In this document: positions 16,679 through 25,545 of the stretch, piece by piece | Numbering within the stretch: the first letter of the stretch is position 1 | How the letters are laid out: each line of letters begins with the position of its first letter | NCBI GenBank assembly: GCA_016194705.1 | Contig: JACQAZ010000038.1 | Location: forward strand, 62,001 to 126,000 | Reading direction: 5' to 3' | Source of the DNA: Elusimicrobiota bacterium | Lineage (GTDB): Bacteria > Elusimicrobiota > Elusimicrobia > UBA1565 > UBA9628 | DNA: 64,000 bases | Program-made: the position numbers and the translations under genes | The notes under the pieces: model-generated | Databases searched by the model: none | Seen by the model: only the letters and a program-made list of their open reading frames with translations | Told to the model about the DNA's origin: nothing

Positions 16679-17404
16679 TCAGCGGCCCAGCAGGCCGCTC
16701 AGCCAGCGCCAAAGCGCCCCGTGGTTGGCGTAAATCACGGCGCCCAAGGCCATCAAAGCCGCGGCTCGCAGCAGGCGGTCCAGCAAGCCCGCCTCCGAGC
16801 CGACCTCGACGATATTGGGCGCCGCGCTCGGCGCGTCGACCGAGACGAGCTTGTCGCCGAATTTGAGCATGGCGCCCGGGTGCTTCTTGCGCATCTCGGC
16901 CTTGATCGTCTCCAGTTGTTCCGGCGCGAGATCCCCGCCCTCGACGAATTGTTCGGTTTGAGTGATCTTCACGCCGCCCTCGCGCAACCCCTTCTCGATC
17001 TTCTCTGAGAGGGACTTGATGAGCTGTTCGGCCCGGTCCGCGGGCAAGGTGCGGCGCAGGTGCTCCTTGAGCTCCTCGAAAGACTTGAAGGTCTTGTCAT
17101 TGTAGACGAAGGTGCCGTTGATGACCTCATCGCGGGACATGGGCTTGAGCAGACCCGAGGCCAGGAGCTTGCCTTCGACGGAATCGGCGGGGATGGGCCC
17201 CTCCCAGACGGTCTCGCGCTCCACGGTGCGCTTGCCGCCCGGTTCCAAGACGATCTTTTCATGGGTCTTGCCGTGAGTCTCGGGCAGGTCGGTGGCCGTC
17301 TTGCAGAAGCGGCAGACGCCGATGCGATCCTTGTTCGGCCCGAGAAAGGCGATGTCCACCTCGCCGCCGCAGGCCGAGCAGCGCAACGGTTTGGCTTCCT
17401 CCAT
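16679..17404 (-). CDS. zinc-ribbon protein with C-terminal membrane anchor
   Basis: A 241-residue protein, function unknown. The N terminus has CSACGGEVDI...CRFC (Cys ~9,12 and ~30,33), a zinc ribbon. The middle (~60-190) is a hydrophilic alpha-beta region. A single hydrophobic segment (LLRAAALMALGAVIYANHGA, ~215-234) sits at the very C terminus, which would make it a tail-anchored cytoplasmic protein. ATG 17404 (MEEAKP) is preferred to the longer open frame because a TATCCT box lies seven bases upstream. Confidence 0.6.
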   Translation of the reverse strand: MEEAKPLRCSACGGEVDIAFLGPNKDRIGVCRFCKTATDLPETHGKTHEKIVLEPGGKRTVERETVWEGPIPADSVEGKLLASGLLKPMSRDEVINGTFVYNDKTFKSFEELKEHLRRTLPADRAEQLIKSLSEKIEKGLREGGVKITQTEQFVEGGDLAPEQLETIKAEMRKKHPGAMLKFGDKLVSVDAPSAAPNIVEVGSEAGLLDRLLRAAALMALGAVIYANHGALWRWLSGLLGR

Positions 17405-17411
17405 GGGAGAA

Positions 17412-17417
17412 AGGATA
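17412..17417 (-). promoter_or_regulatory. -10 box, leaderless start
   Basis: TATCCT on the minus strand, seven bases before ATG 17404. Confidence 0.4.
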
Positions 17418-17459
17418 GCCCGCGAGCCCGGAATTATCAAGGCCGCGGATGGATGACCG

Positions 17460-17936
17460 TTAGTGGCAGAGCCCGCCGGAGCTGCAGGTGAGGGTCCCGC
17501 AGCAGTCCGAGGACGAGCCGCAGCGTCCGCCCGACTGCATGCAGCTGCCGTCGGTGCAGACGCTCAGGCTCGAGTCGCAAGTCAGCGTCCCGCAGCATTC
17601 GGAGGAGGAGGAGCAGGTCACGCCCTGACCGAAGCAGCTTCCGTCGGAGCAGACGCCGTTGGCGTTGCAAGTCAAGGTCCCGCAGCATTCCGAGGAGGAG
17701 CGGCAGCCGGAGCCCTTGTTCTTGCAGGAGCCGTCGTTGCAGGTCCCCGATGAATCGCAGGTCAAAGTGTCGCAGCAGTCGGTGGACGAGCCGCAGCGGT
17801 CGCCTTGGCCCGTGCAGTTGACGACGACGTTGGGCGGCGCCGGAGGCGGCCCGGAGGCGGGGCCCATGTCGCAGGCCAGAGCGCCCGCCATCGGCAGGAG
17901 CAGCCACAGCCTCGAGACTCGCGCGCGCGCTGCCAT
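17460..17936 (-). CDS. lipoprotein of four cystine-knot-like Cys-rich repeats
   Basis: A 158-residue exported protein. The signal peptide ends at a lipobox (ALAC, Cys22), then a Pro-rich linker (25-40) leads to four tandem units at residues 41-66, 71-96, 101-127 and 132-157, separated by a four-residue linker of the form x-DGS. Each unit has six Cys spaced C-X6-C-X5-CC-X4-C-X5(6)-C with consensus GxxCxSSSxCCGTLTC. That spacing fits the inhibitor-cystine-knot (knottin) pattern. A GGGAAGG Shine-Dalgarno-like sequence precedes ATG 17936. Fold and role are inferred; a disulphide-stabilised surface adhesin, toxin or inhibitor is possible. The high Cys content requires oxidising export. Confidence 0.75.
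   Translation of the reverse strand: MAARARVSRLWLLLPMAGALACDMGPASGPPPAPPNVVVNCTGQGDRCGSSTDCCDTLTCDSSGTCNDGSCKNKGSGCRSSSECCGTLTCNANGVCSDGSCFGQGVTCSSSSECCGTLTCDSSLSVCTDGSCMQSGGRCGSSSDCCGTLTCSSGGLCH
17466..17816 (-). repeat. four tandem ~90-bp repeats coding knottin-like units
   Basis: Units of 90, 90, 93 and 78 bases encode the six-Cys modules. Unit-to-unit protein identity is high in the GxxCxSSSxCCGTLTC core, so recent duplication is likely. Confidence 0.7.
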
Positions 17937-17951
17937 TGGGGCCTTCCCGGC

Positions 17952-18446
17952 CTAACTCTTCTTCTTCTCGGGCATGAAGTAATTATGCGCGACGGCGCCG
18001 ACGACGGCGCCGATGATCCCGCCGAGCAGGATGCCCAGCGGGCCTCCGGCGATGCCGATGATGGCGCCGGCGAGCAGTCCGCCTCCGACCCAAGTGTACG
18101 GGCTGTGGGCCACCTTCTCCATGAAGCCGGGCTCGGGGTCCGGCTGGACGACGTGGGAGTCGGGGACGTCTTTGACTTTAAGAGAACTCTTAAGCGCCTT
18201 CGCCTTGACTTCGGGCGCCCCGTCCTTCTTCGGGGCATCCTTCTTCTTGTCAGCCTTGTAGTCCTCGATGGGGATCGGCAGGTAGCCCTCCTTGGTCAAG
18301 TACTTGCCGGAGGGGTCGACCTTCCAGCCCTTGAGCTGTTCGCATGCGGGACCGGAACAGGTCTCGTCGATGGCGCGGCCGGGGGCCGGGCAGACCATCA
18401 GCGAGGCCACGAGGACGGCCAAGAGGCGCGTGAGGGGTTTTCTCAT
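17952..18446 (-). CDS. exported protein with C-terminal glycine-zipper membrane segment
   Basis: A 164-residue protein, function unknown. It has a signal peptide (to GRAID), one Cys pair (ETCSGPACEQ) in the early mature region, a Lys/Asp-rich linker (~60-95), and a Gly/Ile/Ala-rich hydrophobic region (residues ~118-152: LLAGAIIGIAGGPLGILLGG, then IIGAVVGAVAHNY) like glycine-zipper membrane segments. The C terminus is Lys-rich. A GGAGG Shine-Dalgarno lies 7-8 nt before ATG 18446 and TATACT lies further upstream. It may be co-transcribed with the Cys-rich lipoprotein 15 bp downstream. Confidence 0.6.
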   Translation of the reverse strand: MRKPLTRLLAVLVASLMVCPAPGRAIDETCSGPACEQLKGWKVDPSGKYLTKEGYLPIPIEDYKADKKKDAPKKDGAPEVKAKALKSSLKVKDVPDSHVVQPDPEPGFMEKVAHSPYTWVGGGLLAGAIIGIAGGPLGILLGGIIGAVVGAVAHNYFMPEKKKS

Positions 18447-18558
18447 AGGGGTTCCTCCGAACTTCCTTAGTATAAGGGAATTCCGCCTCTTGTAAAGGGG
18501 CCTTTGGTCCTAGGCGGCTGGGACCCTTAGCTCGTCGTCGGCGACAGGGCCAAACTGG

Positions 18559-18564
18559 TAAAAT
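18559..18564 (+). promoter_or_regulatory. extended -10, leaderless start
   Basis: TGG followed by TAAAAT, five bases before GTG 18570. A CCTAGG site is at 18509-18514. Confidence 0.5.
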
Positions 18565-18569
18565 CAGGC

Positions 18570-20597
18570 GTGAGCGCTTCGACCAGGGAACGTCTCGGAA
18601 TTTGGCTGCTCATCGTCGCCGCCAGCCTCGCGGCGTTTTCTCCCGCGCTCGAAAACGAATTCGTCGGCTGGGACGACGGCTTCTACATCCTGACCAATCC
18701 CGGCATCCGCTCCTTGAGAGGCGAAAACTTCGCCTGGATGCTCAACTCGACGCGCGGAGGGCTGTGGCAGCCGCTGGCTTGGCTGAGCCTCGCCGTCGAC
18801 TACGCCATGTTCGGGTTCGAGCCGTCCGGTTACCATCTGACCAACATCCTCCTGCACGCGGGCGCCGCCTTGCTCTTGTTCGCCGTCGGCCTGGAGCTCT
18901 TCGGGCGCGGCGGGTTTCGCCGCCATGAAGACGCCGCCATCGCGGCCGCTCTCTGCGCCCTCTTCTTCGCGGTGCACCCGCTGCGGGTGGAGTCCGTAGC
19001 CTGGGCCACGGAGCGTAAAGGACTTCTCTCCGGGTTTTTCTGCGCCGCGGCTGTGCTCGCGCACTTGAGATCCGCGCGCGCGGGGAGACGGCGCGCGGCG
19101 TGGGAGGCGGGGGGTCTGGCGGCATTCGCGCTGTCGTTGTCGGCCAAAGCCGCGGGCCTGACTTTGCCGCTGGCCCTGCTCGTCCTCGAGGTCCATCCGC
19201 TCGGGCGGCTCCCCGCCGATCCGCGGCGGTGGCGCGAGCCTGCCTGCCGGCGCGTCCTTGTCCCGATCGCCGCCTACCTCGCCCTGGCGGCCGCCGCCGC
19301 GTCGTTGAACCTGGTGACTGCGATCAACGAGGATGTCATCAGGGACTCGCTCCCGCTGGGCGCCGCGTGGCGTTTGGGCAAGATCCTCTACGGCCTCTGC
19401 TTCTACCCCGCGAAGACGCTCTGGCCCGGCGGGCTTTCGCCGCTCTACCCGCCTCGAGCCTGGTTCGGGAGCTGGTCTTGGGAATTGTTCGGCTTTGCAG
19501 CCTTGATCTCGTCCGCGGCCGCGCTGCTGCTCTGGCGGCGCCGTCGCTTCCCGGCGGCTCTCGCGGCGTTCGCCTGTTATGGCGCGTTGATATTGCCGAT
19601 GCTTGGGTTCGTCCAGCAAGGCCATCTTTACGCCGCCGGCGATCGCTTCAGCAAGGCGAAGCCCATGCAGGGGATGTTGCTGTTCGGCGCCGCCTTCGCC
19701 GGAGCCGGGCGCGCCGCGCGGGGCGCGGCTCTCGTGTGGCTGGCGGCGCTGGGCGTAGCGTCCTGGCGGCAGTGCGCGGTGTGGAGAGATTCGATCACTT
19801 TCTGGTCGTCGACCTACGCCCGCGAGCCCGGCGAGGTCTCTCTCTCCGCCTTGGCGGGGGTCCTGGTCGAGGACGGGCGCCGGGAGGGGCTGCCTCTGTT
19901 GGAGCGGGCCATCGCGCTTTACCCGAAGTTCTCATCGAATTACGAGAACCTGGGCATCGCCCTTCAGAGCAGCGGCGACGAGGCCGGCGCGCGCGCGGTC
20001 TGGCGGCGCGGGCTCGCGCTCGCCCCGAACCCGTTGCTCGAGGCGCGGCTCGGAGCGTCGCTGGCGAATGAGAGCGGCTGGAGGTTCGTGCAAGGGACCC
20101 TGCTCATGCGCGCGGCGCTTTCCCAGGGTCCGGTCGTGGCAGCTTGGCGGACCGACCTGGCCGACGCTTACGTGCGCGCGGGACACTACGATGACGCCGA
20201 GCGAGAATACGCGGTCGCGGTCGCTCTGGTCCCGACTTTGGGGCGAGCGTGGAACAACTGGGGCCTCTCCCTGGCGCGCCGCGGCAGGAACGAGGACGCC
20301 GCGCTGCGCTACCGCGCGGCGCTCTGCGACGTCGGAACGCGCGCGCAGGCGCACCATAACTGGGGAAACCTTCTGCTCGGCGTGGGGCGGCTCGCGGAGG
20401 CCGAGCGGCATTACCGCGAAGCCCTGCGCATCGACCCGGGCTTGGCGCAGGCCTCCGTCAACCTGGGAAACATTCTCGCGCGGCGCGGCCTCTACCGGCT
20501 CGCGGCCCAGCGCTACCAGGCCGCGCTCAGGCGTGAGCCGGGCCTCGCGGAGGCCCGCGCGAATCTCGCCGCCGTCTCGCGCTTCCTGCGCCGATGA
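18570..20597 (+). CDS. TMTC-like GT-C membrane glycosyltransferase with C-terminal TPRs (copy 1)
   Basis: A 675-residue protein. The N-terminal ~400 residues hold about ten membrane segments. The first extracytoplasmic loop carries FVGWDDGFYILTNP, whose WDD acidic pair is typical of GT-C enzymes, and HPLRVESVAWATERKGLLSG matches the loop signature of TMTC/DUF1736 proteins. The C-terminal ~240 residues contain TPR units (NNWGLSLARRGRNEDAALRY, HNWGNLLLGVGRLAEAERHY and others). Eukaryotic TMTCs are O-mannosyltransferases using dolichol-phosphate mannose; a similar polyprenyl-phosphate-sugar role here is inference. It overlaps the next paralogue by ATGA. GTG 18570 follows TAAAAT by five bases. 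Confidence 0.78.
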   Translation: MSASTRERLGIWLLIVAASLAAFSPALENEFVGWDDGFYILTNPGIRSLRGENFAWMLNSTRGGLWQPLAWLSLAVDYAMFGFEPSGYHLTNILLHAGAALLLFAVGLELFGRGGFRRHEDAAIAAALCALFFAVHPLRVESVAWATERKGLLSGFFCAAAVLAHLRSARAGRRRAAWEAGGLAAFALSLSAKAAGLTLPLALLVLEVHPLGRLPADPRRWREPACRRVLVPIAAYLALAAAAASLNLVTAINEDVIRDSLPLGAAWRLGKILYGLCFYPAKTLWPGGLSPLYPPRAWFGSWSWELFGFAALISSAAALLLWRRRRFPAALAAFACYGALILPMLGFVQQGHLYAAGDRFSKAKPMQGMLLFGAAFAGAGRAARGAALVWLAALGVASWRQCAVWRDSITFWSSTYAREPGEVSLSALAGVLVEDGRREGLPLLERAIALYPKFSSNYENLGIALQSSGDEAGARAVWRRGLALAPNPLLEARLGASLANESGWRFVQGTLLMRAALSQGPVVAAWRTDLADAYVRAGHYDDAEREYAVAVALVPTLGRAWNNWGLSLARRGRNEDAALRYRAALCDVGTRAQAHHNWGNLLLGVGRLAEAERHYREALRIDPGLAQASVNLGNILARRGLYRLAAQRYQAALRREPGLAEARANLAAVSRFLRR

Positions 20598-22643
20598 GGT
20601 CGCCCACCGGAGAGCGCCTCTGGCGTTGGGCGCTGGGCGCGCTGGTCGCCGCCGCGGCGTTGGCGGCGTTCTCGCCGATCGTCGACAATTCCTTCATCGG
20701 TTGGGACGACAAGCTCTACATCATCGACAACGAGATGATCCGCGGCCTGGGATGGAGCAATCTGCGTTGGATGCTGACGGGGCACACGGGCGGCCTGTGG
20801 CAGCCGCTGACCTGGCTGAGCTTCGCGGCGGATTACCAGCTGTGGGGGCTCGAGCCGTGGGGCTTCCATTTCACGAACATCGTGCTGCACGCCGCCGCCG
20901 GGGTCCTGTTTTACCTCGTGTGCTTGCTGCTCTTCGAGCGCGCTCGGCCCGCGGCCGACCCATCCTCCCGGGCGGCGGCGGCGGCGCTGGCGGCGCTGTT
21001 CTGGGCGATCCATCCGCTGCGCGTCGAGTCCGTGGCCTGGGCCGTCGAGCGCAAAGACACGCTCTCGGGACTCTTCTGGTTGGCGGCCGTGCTCTTCCGA
21101 CTGAAGGCCGCCGACCCGAACGTCCGCCGCCCCACGCTCTGGGAGGCGGGCTCCCTTGCGGCTTTCGCGGCCTCACTTTCGGCCAAAGGCGCCGGGCTGA
21201 TCTTGCCCGGAGTGCTGCTGGTCCTCGAGATCTACCCGCTGCGCCGGCTCCCCGCCGACCCAAGGCGGTGGCTCGAGAAGCCCAGCCGCCGCGTGCTGTG
21301 GTCGCTGGCGCCTTTCTCTGCGCTCTCTTTCTGCGGGTTCCTCTTCAACTACGCGGCGGCGGCCAAGCAGGAGGTGCTTTTCACTTGGAAGCAGCGCGGC
21401 CTCGCGTGGCGCGCGGGGCAGTTGTTTTACAGCCTGATTTTCTATCCCGTCAAGACGGCATGGCCCTCGCGGCTTGCCGCCTATCACGACCCCCTGCCTT
21501 GGTTCGGCCGCTGGTCCTGGGAGCTTTTCGTCTACGTCGGGCTGGCGCTGGCGGGCATCGCCGCCGCCAGCGCGAGCGTCGCGCGATCGTCCAGCGATAG
21601 GAGCGGCGCTGGCGTGCTACGCCGCGACGATCTTGCCCGCGGCGGGATTGTTCCAGCAAGGGATGGCCTTCAGCGCCGGCGAGCGCTACAGCTATCTTTC
21701 GTCGCTGGGGTTCTCGTGCCTTTTCGGCGCTGCATTTCTGCGCTCCGGCCGCGCGACGCGCGCGCTGGCGGCGGCGTGGCTCTGCGCGCTCGGGTTCATG
21801 TCGTGGCGCCAATGCGCCGTCTGGCGCGACTCGGTCACGCTGTGGTCGTCGGCCGTGGACCGCGCTCCGGGAGACTTCGCCCGGACGAGCCTCGGCGTCT
21901 CGCTCATCACGGCCGGCCGGTTCCAGGATGGTCTTCGGACCCTCGAGAATGCCGCCGCTTTGCGCCCCTTCACGCCGCTGGTCTATGAAAATTTGGGCGT
22001 CGCTCTCCACAAAGACGGAAACGAGGCGGGAGCGCGTTCCGCCTGGAGACAGGGACTTGAGATCAATCCTTCGGCGGAGCTGCACGCGCATCTCGGCGCC
22101 TCGCTGGCGACGGGAGACGCTGCGGATTTGACGGAAGGGTTGGAGCATCTGCAAGCCGCCGTTTCGGCCTACCCCCGGTGCGCCTTGTGCCGGCTCGATC
22201 TCGGCGCCGCGCTGGGGCGCGCCGGCGACGTTCCAGGAGCCGAGGCGCAGTATGCGGCGGCGCTCGAGCTTGAGCCGAGGCTTTCCGGAGCGCACAACGA
22301 TTGGGGCCTGCTGCTCGCGGGTTCGGGCGCGCGCGATGAGGCTTTGCGCCACTATCGCGCCGAGCTTTACTTGACTGGGGCGCGAGCCCAGGCGCATTAC
22401 AATTGGGGGAACCTTCTTCTCGACGCGGGCAAAGGCTACGAGGCCGAACGGCACTACCGCGAGGCCTTGAGGCTCGCGCCTGTTTTGGCGCGGGCGAAAG
22501 TCAATCTCGGGAACATCCTCGCGCGTCGAGGCCGCTTCGGCGAGGCCGAAGCGCTCTACCTGTCGGCCCTAAAAGAAGACCCCCGATTGGCCGAGGCGAG
22601 GGTCAATCTCAGCGCCGTCAGACGCGCGCGCGGCCGCGACTAG
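20594..22643 (+). pseudogene. TMTC-like GT-C glycosyltransferase with TPRs (copy 2), frameshifted
   Basis: Tandem paralogue of the preceding gene with the same order: membrane domain with FIGWDDKLYIIDNEMI and HPLRVESVAWAVERKDTLSG, then TPRs (AHYNWGNLLLDAGKGYEAER). The reading frame breaks at about 21580-21587. The N-terminal part (20594 on) runs in one frame to ASASVA, and the rest continues in another frame from RDRPAIGAALACYAATILP to 22643. The break lies in GTCGCGCGATCG; restoring one CG would rejoin the frames and keep the alignment with copy 1. It is either a recent mutation, a slippage-prone phase-variable site, or a sequencing/assembly error. If real, two truncated products would result. 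The stop shares CTAG with the convergent FecR gene. Confidence 0.75.
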
Positions 22644-24010
22644 CGCGGCGCGATGAAGGAGCCGCTGGCGTTGATGCTTGAGGCCGAGCTGTTGGTTCCC
22701 GTCCAGACCAGATTGACCGCCGCGTTCTTGGCGACCACCCCGCCCGAGTTCTGAAGGCTGATCGTCGTGCCGTCGAAGTTCCCGGTGCCGCCGGGGTTTC
22801 CGGTGGTGCTCGAGTCCGTGTTGCTGCCGGTCGCCAGCGTGATCACGGACGAGCCCGTCGGGAACGGGATCGCGGTCAACCCCGCGCCGCCCCCGCCTAT
22901 GAGCTGCTGGATCGTGTCGCCTTGAGACGCGGCGTTGATTCCGTGGATGTGGATGAACGAGCCGGTAAATCCGCTGGGCCCCGAGAAGCTCGTTGCGCCC
23001 CCGAAGGTCGCGGCGGCGAAGTTGATGTAGAGCTGGACCGCTCCCACCGGGTTTCCCGAGCCGTTGCAGCCGACTCCCGTGCAGGAGATCGGGGAGTGCC
23101 CCGAGAAATAGAAGCCGTCGCCCGTGACGATCTGCGAACGGATGAAGTCCCAAGTGGTCGTGCCGTCGACGATGCTGTTGGCCGAGCTTTGGGTGGCCTG
23201 GGTCGTCGTCTGCGAGGCCGTGTTGGTCTCGCCGCCCGAGGTCTTAGTGTCGCCGAGGCTGGTCAGCGCCCCGATCACGCCGCCGGTCTCCTCGGTCGCG
23301 TCGGATTTCGCGCCGCCGCCCGTCTCGGGGGGTGCCACGTTGCTGCCGGGCTTGGGGGAGAGATCGGCGTTGATCCGGGCGAGGTCGCCCGAGTGGTCGG
23401 TCGGCGGGCTTGCGGCCCCGCCGTCGGGCAGGTTCGAGCCGAAGCCTTCCTTGGTGAGCGACTGCGAGTCGCCCTTGCCGGTCGAGACCTCGAGGCGGCC
23501 CGGGGTCTCGTTGGCGGTGTTGTTCTTGCCGGCGCCTTCGAGGATGACCAAGGTGTTGTCGGGCTTGACCTCGACGGCGGCCTTGGTGCCGCGGATGCCG
23601 ATGGTGCCCGTCGGAACGTTGACCTTCATGTTGGTCGGCGATTGGCGCGCGACCTTGCCGGTCACGAAGCGAAAAACGCCCTTGGTCAGCTTGGCCGTGA
23701 CCTTGCCCGCGTCGGAGTTCGGGTCGTAGATGAACTCGTCAAGGACCATGTCGCTGTTAGGGCCCAATGTGAAGACGGACTCGTCGAGCAGAAGCACCTG
23801 CAGGCGGCTCTCGTTCTTGGTCGTGACGTGGTCGTTGAGGTAGATGGTCTTGCCGCTCTCGATGACGCGCCCGACCTTGGCGTCGGGGGCCACCGCGTTG
23901 ACGCTGCCGCGCACGGCACCGGCGCCGCCGATGCGGACCAGCTCCGGCCAGGCCGGGCCCGCGGAGAGGCACAGGGTGGTCAGGATCGCCAGAGTTTTCT
24001 TGAGTCTCAT
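22640..24010 (-). CDS. FecR-domain exported protein
   Basis: A 456-residue protein with a signal peptide (to GPAWP) and a FecR domain at ~25-165: an opening GAGAVRGSV strand, GRVIESGKTIYLNDHVTT, SRLQVLLLDESVFTLGPNS and the VPTGTIGIRGTKAAVEV motif. The rest (~170-456) is low-complexity, Ser/Thr/Gly/Asn-rich and probably extended. FecR domains in this setting are thought to be periplasmic sensory or scaffold modules. An AAAGGAG Shine-Dalgarno lies in the 12-bp gap after the TPR barrel gene, so the two form an operon, divergent from a CHASE2 cyclase. Confidence 0.85.
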   Translation of the reverse strand: MRLKKTLAILTTLCLSAGPAWPELVRIGGAGAVRGSVNAVAPDAKVGRVIESGKTIYLNDHVTTKNESRLQVLLLDESVFTLGPNSDMVLDEFIYDPNSDAGKVTAKLTKGVFRFVTGKVARQSPTNMKVNVPTGTIGIRGTKAAVEVKPDNTLVILEGAGKNNTANETPGRLEVSTGKGDSQSLTKEGFGSNLPDGGAASPPTDHSGDLARINADLSPKPGSNVAPPETGGGAKSDATEETGGVIGALTSLGDTKTSGGETNTASQTTTQATQSSANSIVDGTTTWDFIRSQIVTGDGFYFSGHSPISCTGVGCNGSGNPVGAVQLYINFAAATFGGATSFSGPSGFTGSFIHIHGINAASQGDTIQQLIGGGGAGLTAIPFPTGSSVITLATGSNTDSSTTGNPGGTGNFDGTTISLQNSGGVVAKNAAVNLVWTGTNSSASSINASGSFIAPR

Positions 24011-24022
24011 AATGTATCTCCT

Positions 24023-25435
24023 TTAGAACGCCGCGTCCCACCGATAGGTCAGCAGACCCACGATCTTGTTGTTGGTGTACGCGAAGTTCTCGATCGACGA
24101 GAGGGAATCGAAGAACTCGTAGCTCAGCGTGAAGAGCAGGTCCTTGAGGACCGGGTGGATCAAGGACATCGGCGCTCCCGCGGTGAATGAGAAGCGCATC
24201 CAGTTGTCGCGGCGGAAGGTCCTGGCGACGTTGGGGTCGGGCTGGTCGTATTCGTCGTGGTTGAACGAGGCGCCCGACAGAAGGAAGGTCCCCTTGGGCA
24301 GGAGCCACTCGTGGCGCAGGTTGATCGTGTTGCGGTTGTACGAGAGGGATTCGATGTTTGCGTCCTTCTGCTCGTAGCCGTAGGACACGCCGATCTTCTG
24401 CTTGGCGCTCAGCACGTAATCGCCGCCCCAGACGAAGGTCAGGTCGGCGCCGTCGCGCTGCGGGCCCGTCGGGACGTTGGCCGTGACCTGGTACTGCTGC
24501 TCCACATCCTTGAACTCCATGTAGAGAGTGAGATTGCGGTTGATCGCGCGGTCGAGACGCGCGCCCACGCCCCACTGCCTCAGGAAGGTGGTCTGCGCGA
24601 GCAGGATGTGATCGAAGTAGCCTTTGGGGGTGACGTTGAGCCAAGGCGACTTGTAGGTGAAGCCTCCCGAGACCGAGTGAGCCTGGAGGTTGAGGCTCTT
24701 GACCGAGGCCTGCTCCGCGCGGTAGTAAGAATAATTTGCGAAAACGTTGTGCCCTTCCTGGAAGCCGAGATCGTGCACGACGCCCGCGTTGCCCATGAAC
24801 AGCATGGACGCGTCGTCGTGGCGCATGCCGGAGGTCCCGATCAAAGTGACCGGGACGCCGCCGAACTGCATGCGGTCGGAGGAGGGAGTGGCGTTGCGGT
24901 TGTCGTCGTTCTCCCAGCCCAGGCCCAAGCTTCCGGAGAGGTGGGTGCTCTTCCGGCTCGACTTGATCAGCGCAAGGTACTTCTCGATCTCCTGGCGCAG
25001 GCTGTCGGGCATCGGCAGGGCCTTGAGCGTCTCGAGCTCCTGCTGGGCCTCGACCAGATTGTCCAAGCGCAGCAGGACGACCGCGTAGAGCAGCCGCACC
25101 TTGGCCAGCTCGGGCCTGATAAGCAAAATGCGCTCGAGGGTCGCGGCTGCCGACTTCAACTCGCCTCTGGCTATCTGCGCGCGGGCGTAGCGGTAGTTGA
25201 GCTCGATGTCGTCGGGCTTGGCCAGGATCTGGTCGTAGCTGATGCCCATGTCGGCTTCGGCGGTCTCGAGCTTCGAGGCTTCCTCGGCGGCCTGCGCCGT
25301 CGACTGGCGCTGCTGGGCGCGGCCCGGGGCCCGGGTCTCCTGGTCGATGTCGGGTTTGGGATTGTTTTGCGCGCCCGCGGGGGACGCCGTCAGGCACAAC
25401 GCCATGCCGAGCAGGAGCCATTCCTTAAATATCAT
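24023..25435 (-). CDS. TPR plus outer-membrane beta-barrel protein
   Basis: A 470-residue exported protein. After a signal peptide (to AGAQ) comes a Gln/Ala-rich stretch, then TPR-like helices (~70-165: ELNYRYARAQIARGELKSAA, VRLLYAVVLLRLDNLVEAQQ). Residues ~175-470 alternate amphipathic strands with aromatic girdles (LSGSLGLGWENDD, NVFANYSYYRAEQ, LTLYMEFKDVEQ, KIGVSYGYEQKD) and end in ...TYRWDAAF with a C-terminal Phe, the usual outer-membrane barrel signature. The order resembles the surface lipoprotein assembly modifier (Slam) arrangement, but I cannot confirm that. It is first in the operon with FecR. Confidence 0.75.
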   Translation of the reverse strand: MIFKEWLLLGMALCLTASPAGAQNNPKPDIDQETRAPGRAQQRQSTAQAAEEASKLETAEADMGISYDQILAKPDDIELNYRYARAQIARGELKSAAATLERILLIRPELAKVRLLYAVVLLRLDNLVEAQQELETLKALPMPDSLRQEIEKYLALIKSSRKSTHLSGSLGLGWENDDNRNATPSSDRMQFGGVPVTLIGTSGMRHDDASMLFMGNAGVVHDLGFQEGHNVFANYSYYRAEQASVKSLNLQAHSVSGGFTYKSPWLNVTPKGYFDHILLAQTTFLRQWGVGARLDRAINRNLTLYMEFKDVEQQYQVTANVPTGPQRDGADLTFVWGGDYVLSAKQKIGVSYGYEQKDANIESLSYNRNTINLRHEWLLPKGTFLLSGASFNHDEYDQPDPNVARTFRRDNWMRFSFTAGAPMSLIHPVLKDLLFTLSYEFFDSLSSIENFAYTNNKIVGLLTYRWDAAF

Positions 25436-25510
25436 CGCGTGTTGTCTCTCTTTTTGACTGAGGTTTGACCGGAGCGTAAATCATGCCAGTTCATGGTCCG
25501 GGAGTCAATA

Positions 25511-25540
25511 TTGAACCAGGACCGCGAAATAACCGACAAT
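25511..25540 (+). promoter_or_regulatory. promoter of the CHASE2 cyclase gene, leaderless
   Basis: TTGAAC (25511-25516), an 18-bp spacer, GACAAT (25535-25540), then five bases to GTG 25546. Confidence 0.45.
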
Positions 25541-25545
25541 GGGGC

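Noticed and set aside
17466..17816. CRISPR array (regular ~90-bp repeats)
   Set aside because: The repeats are coding, differ in length, have no unique spacers, and no cas gene is near.
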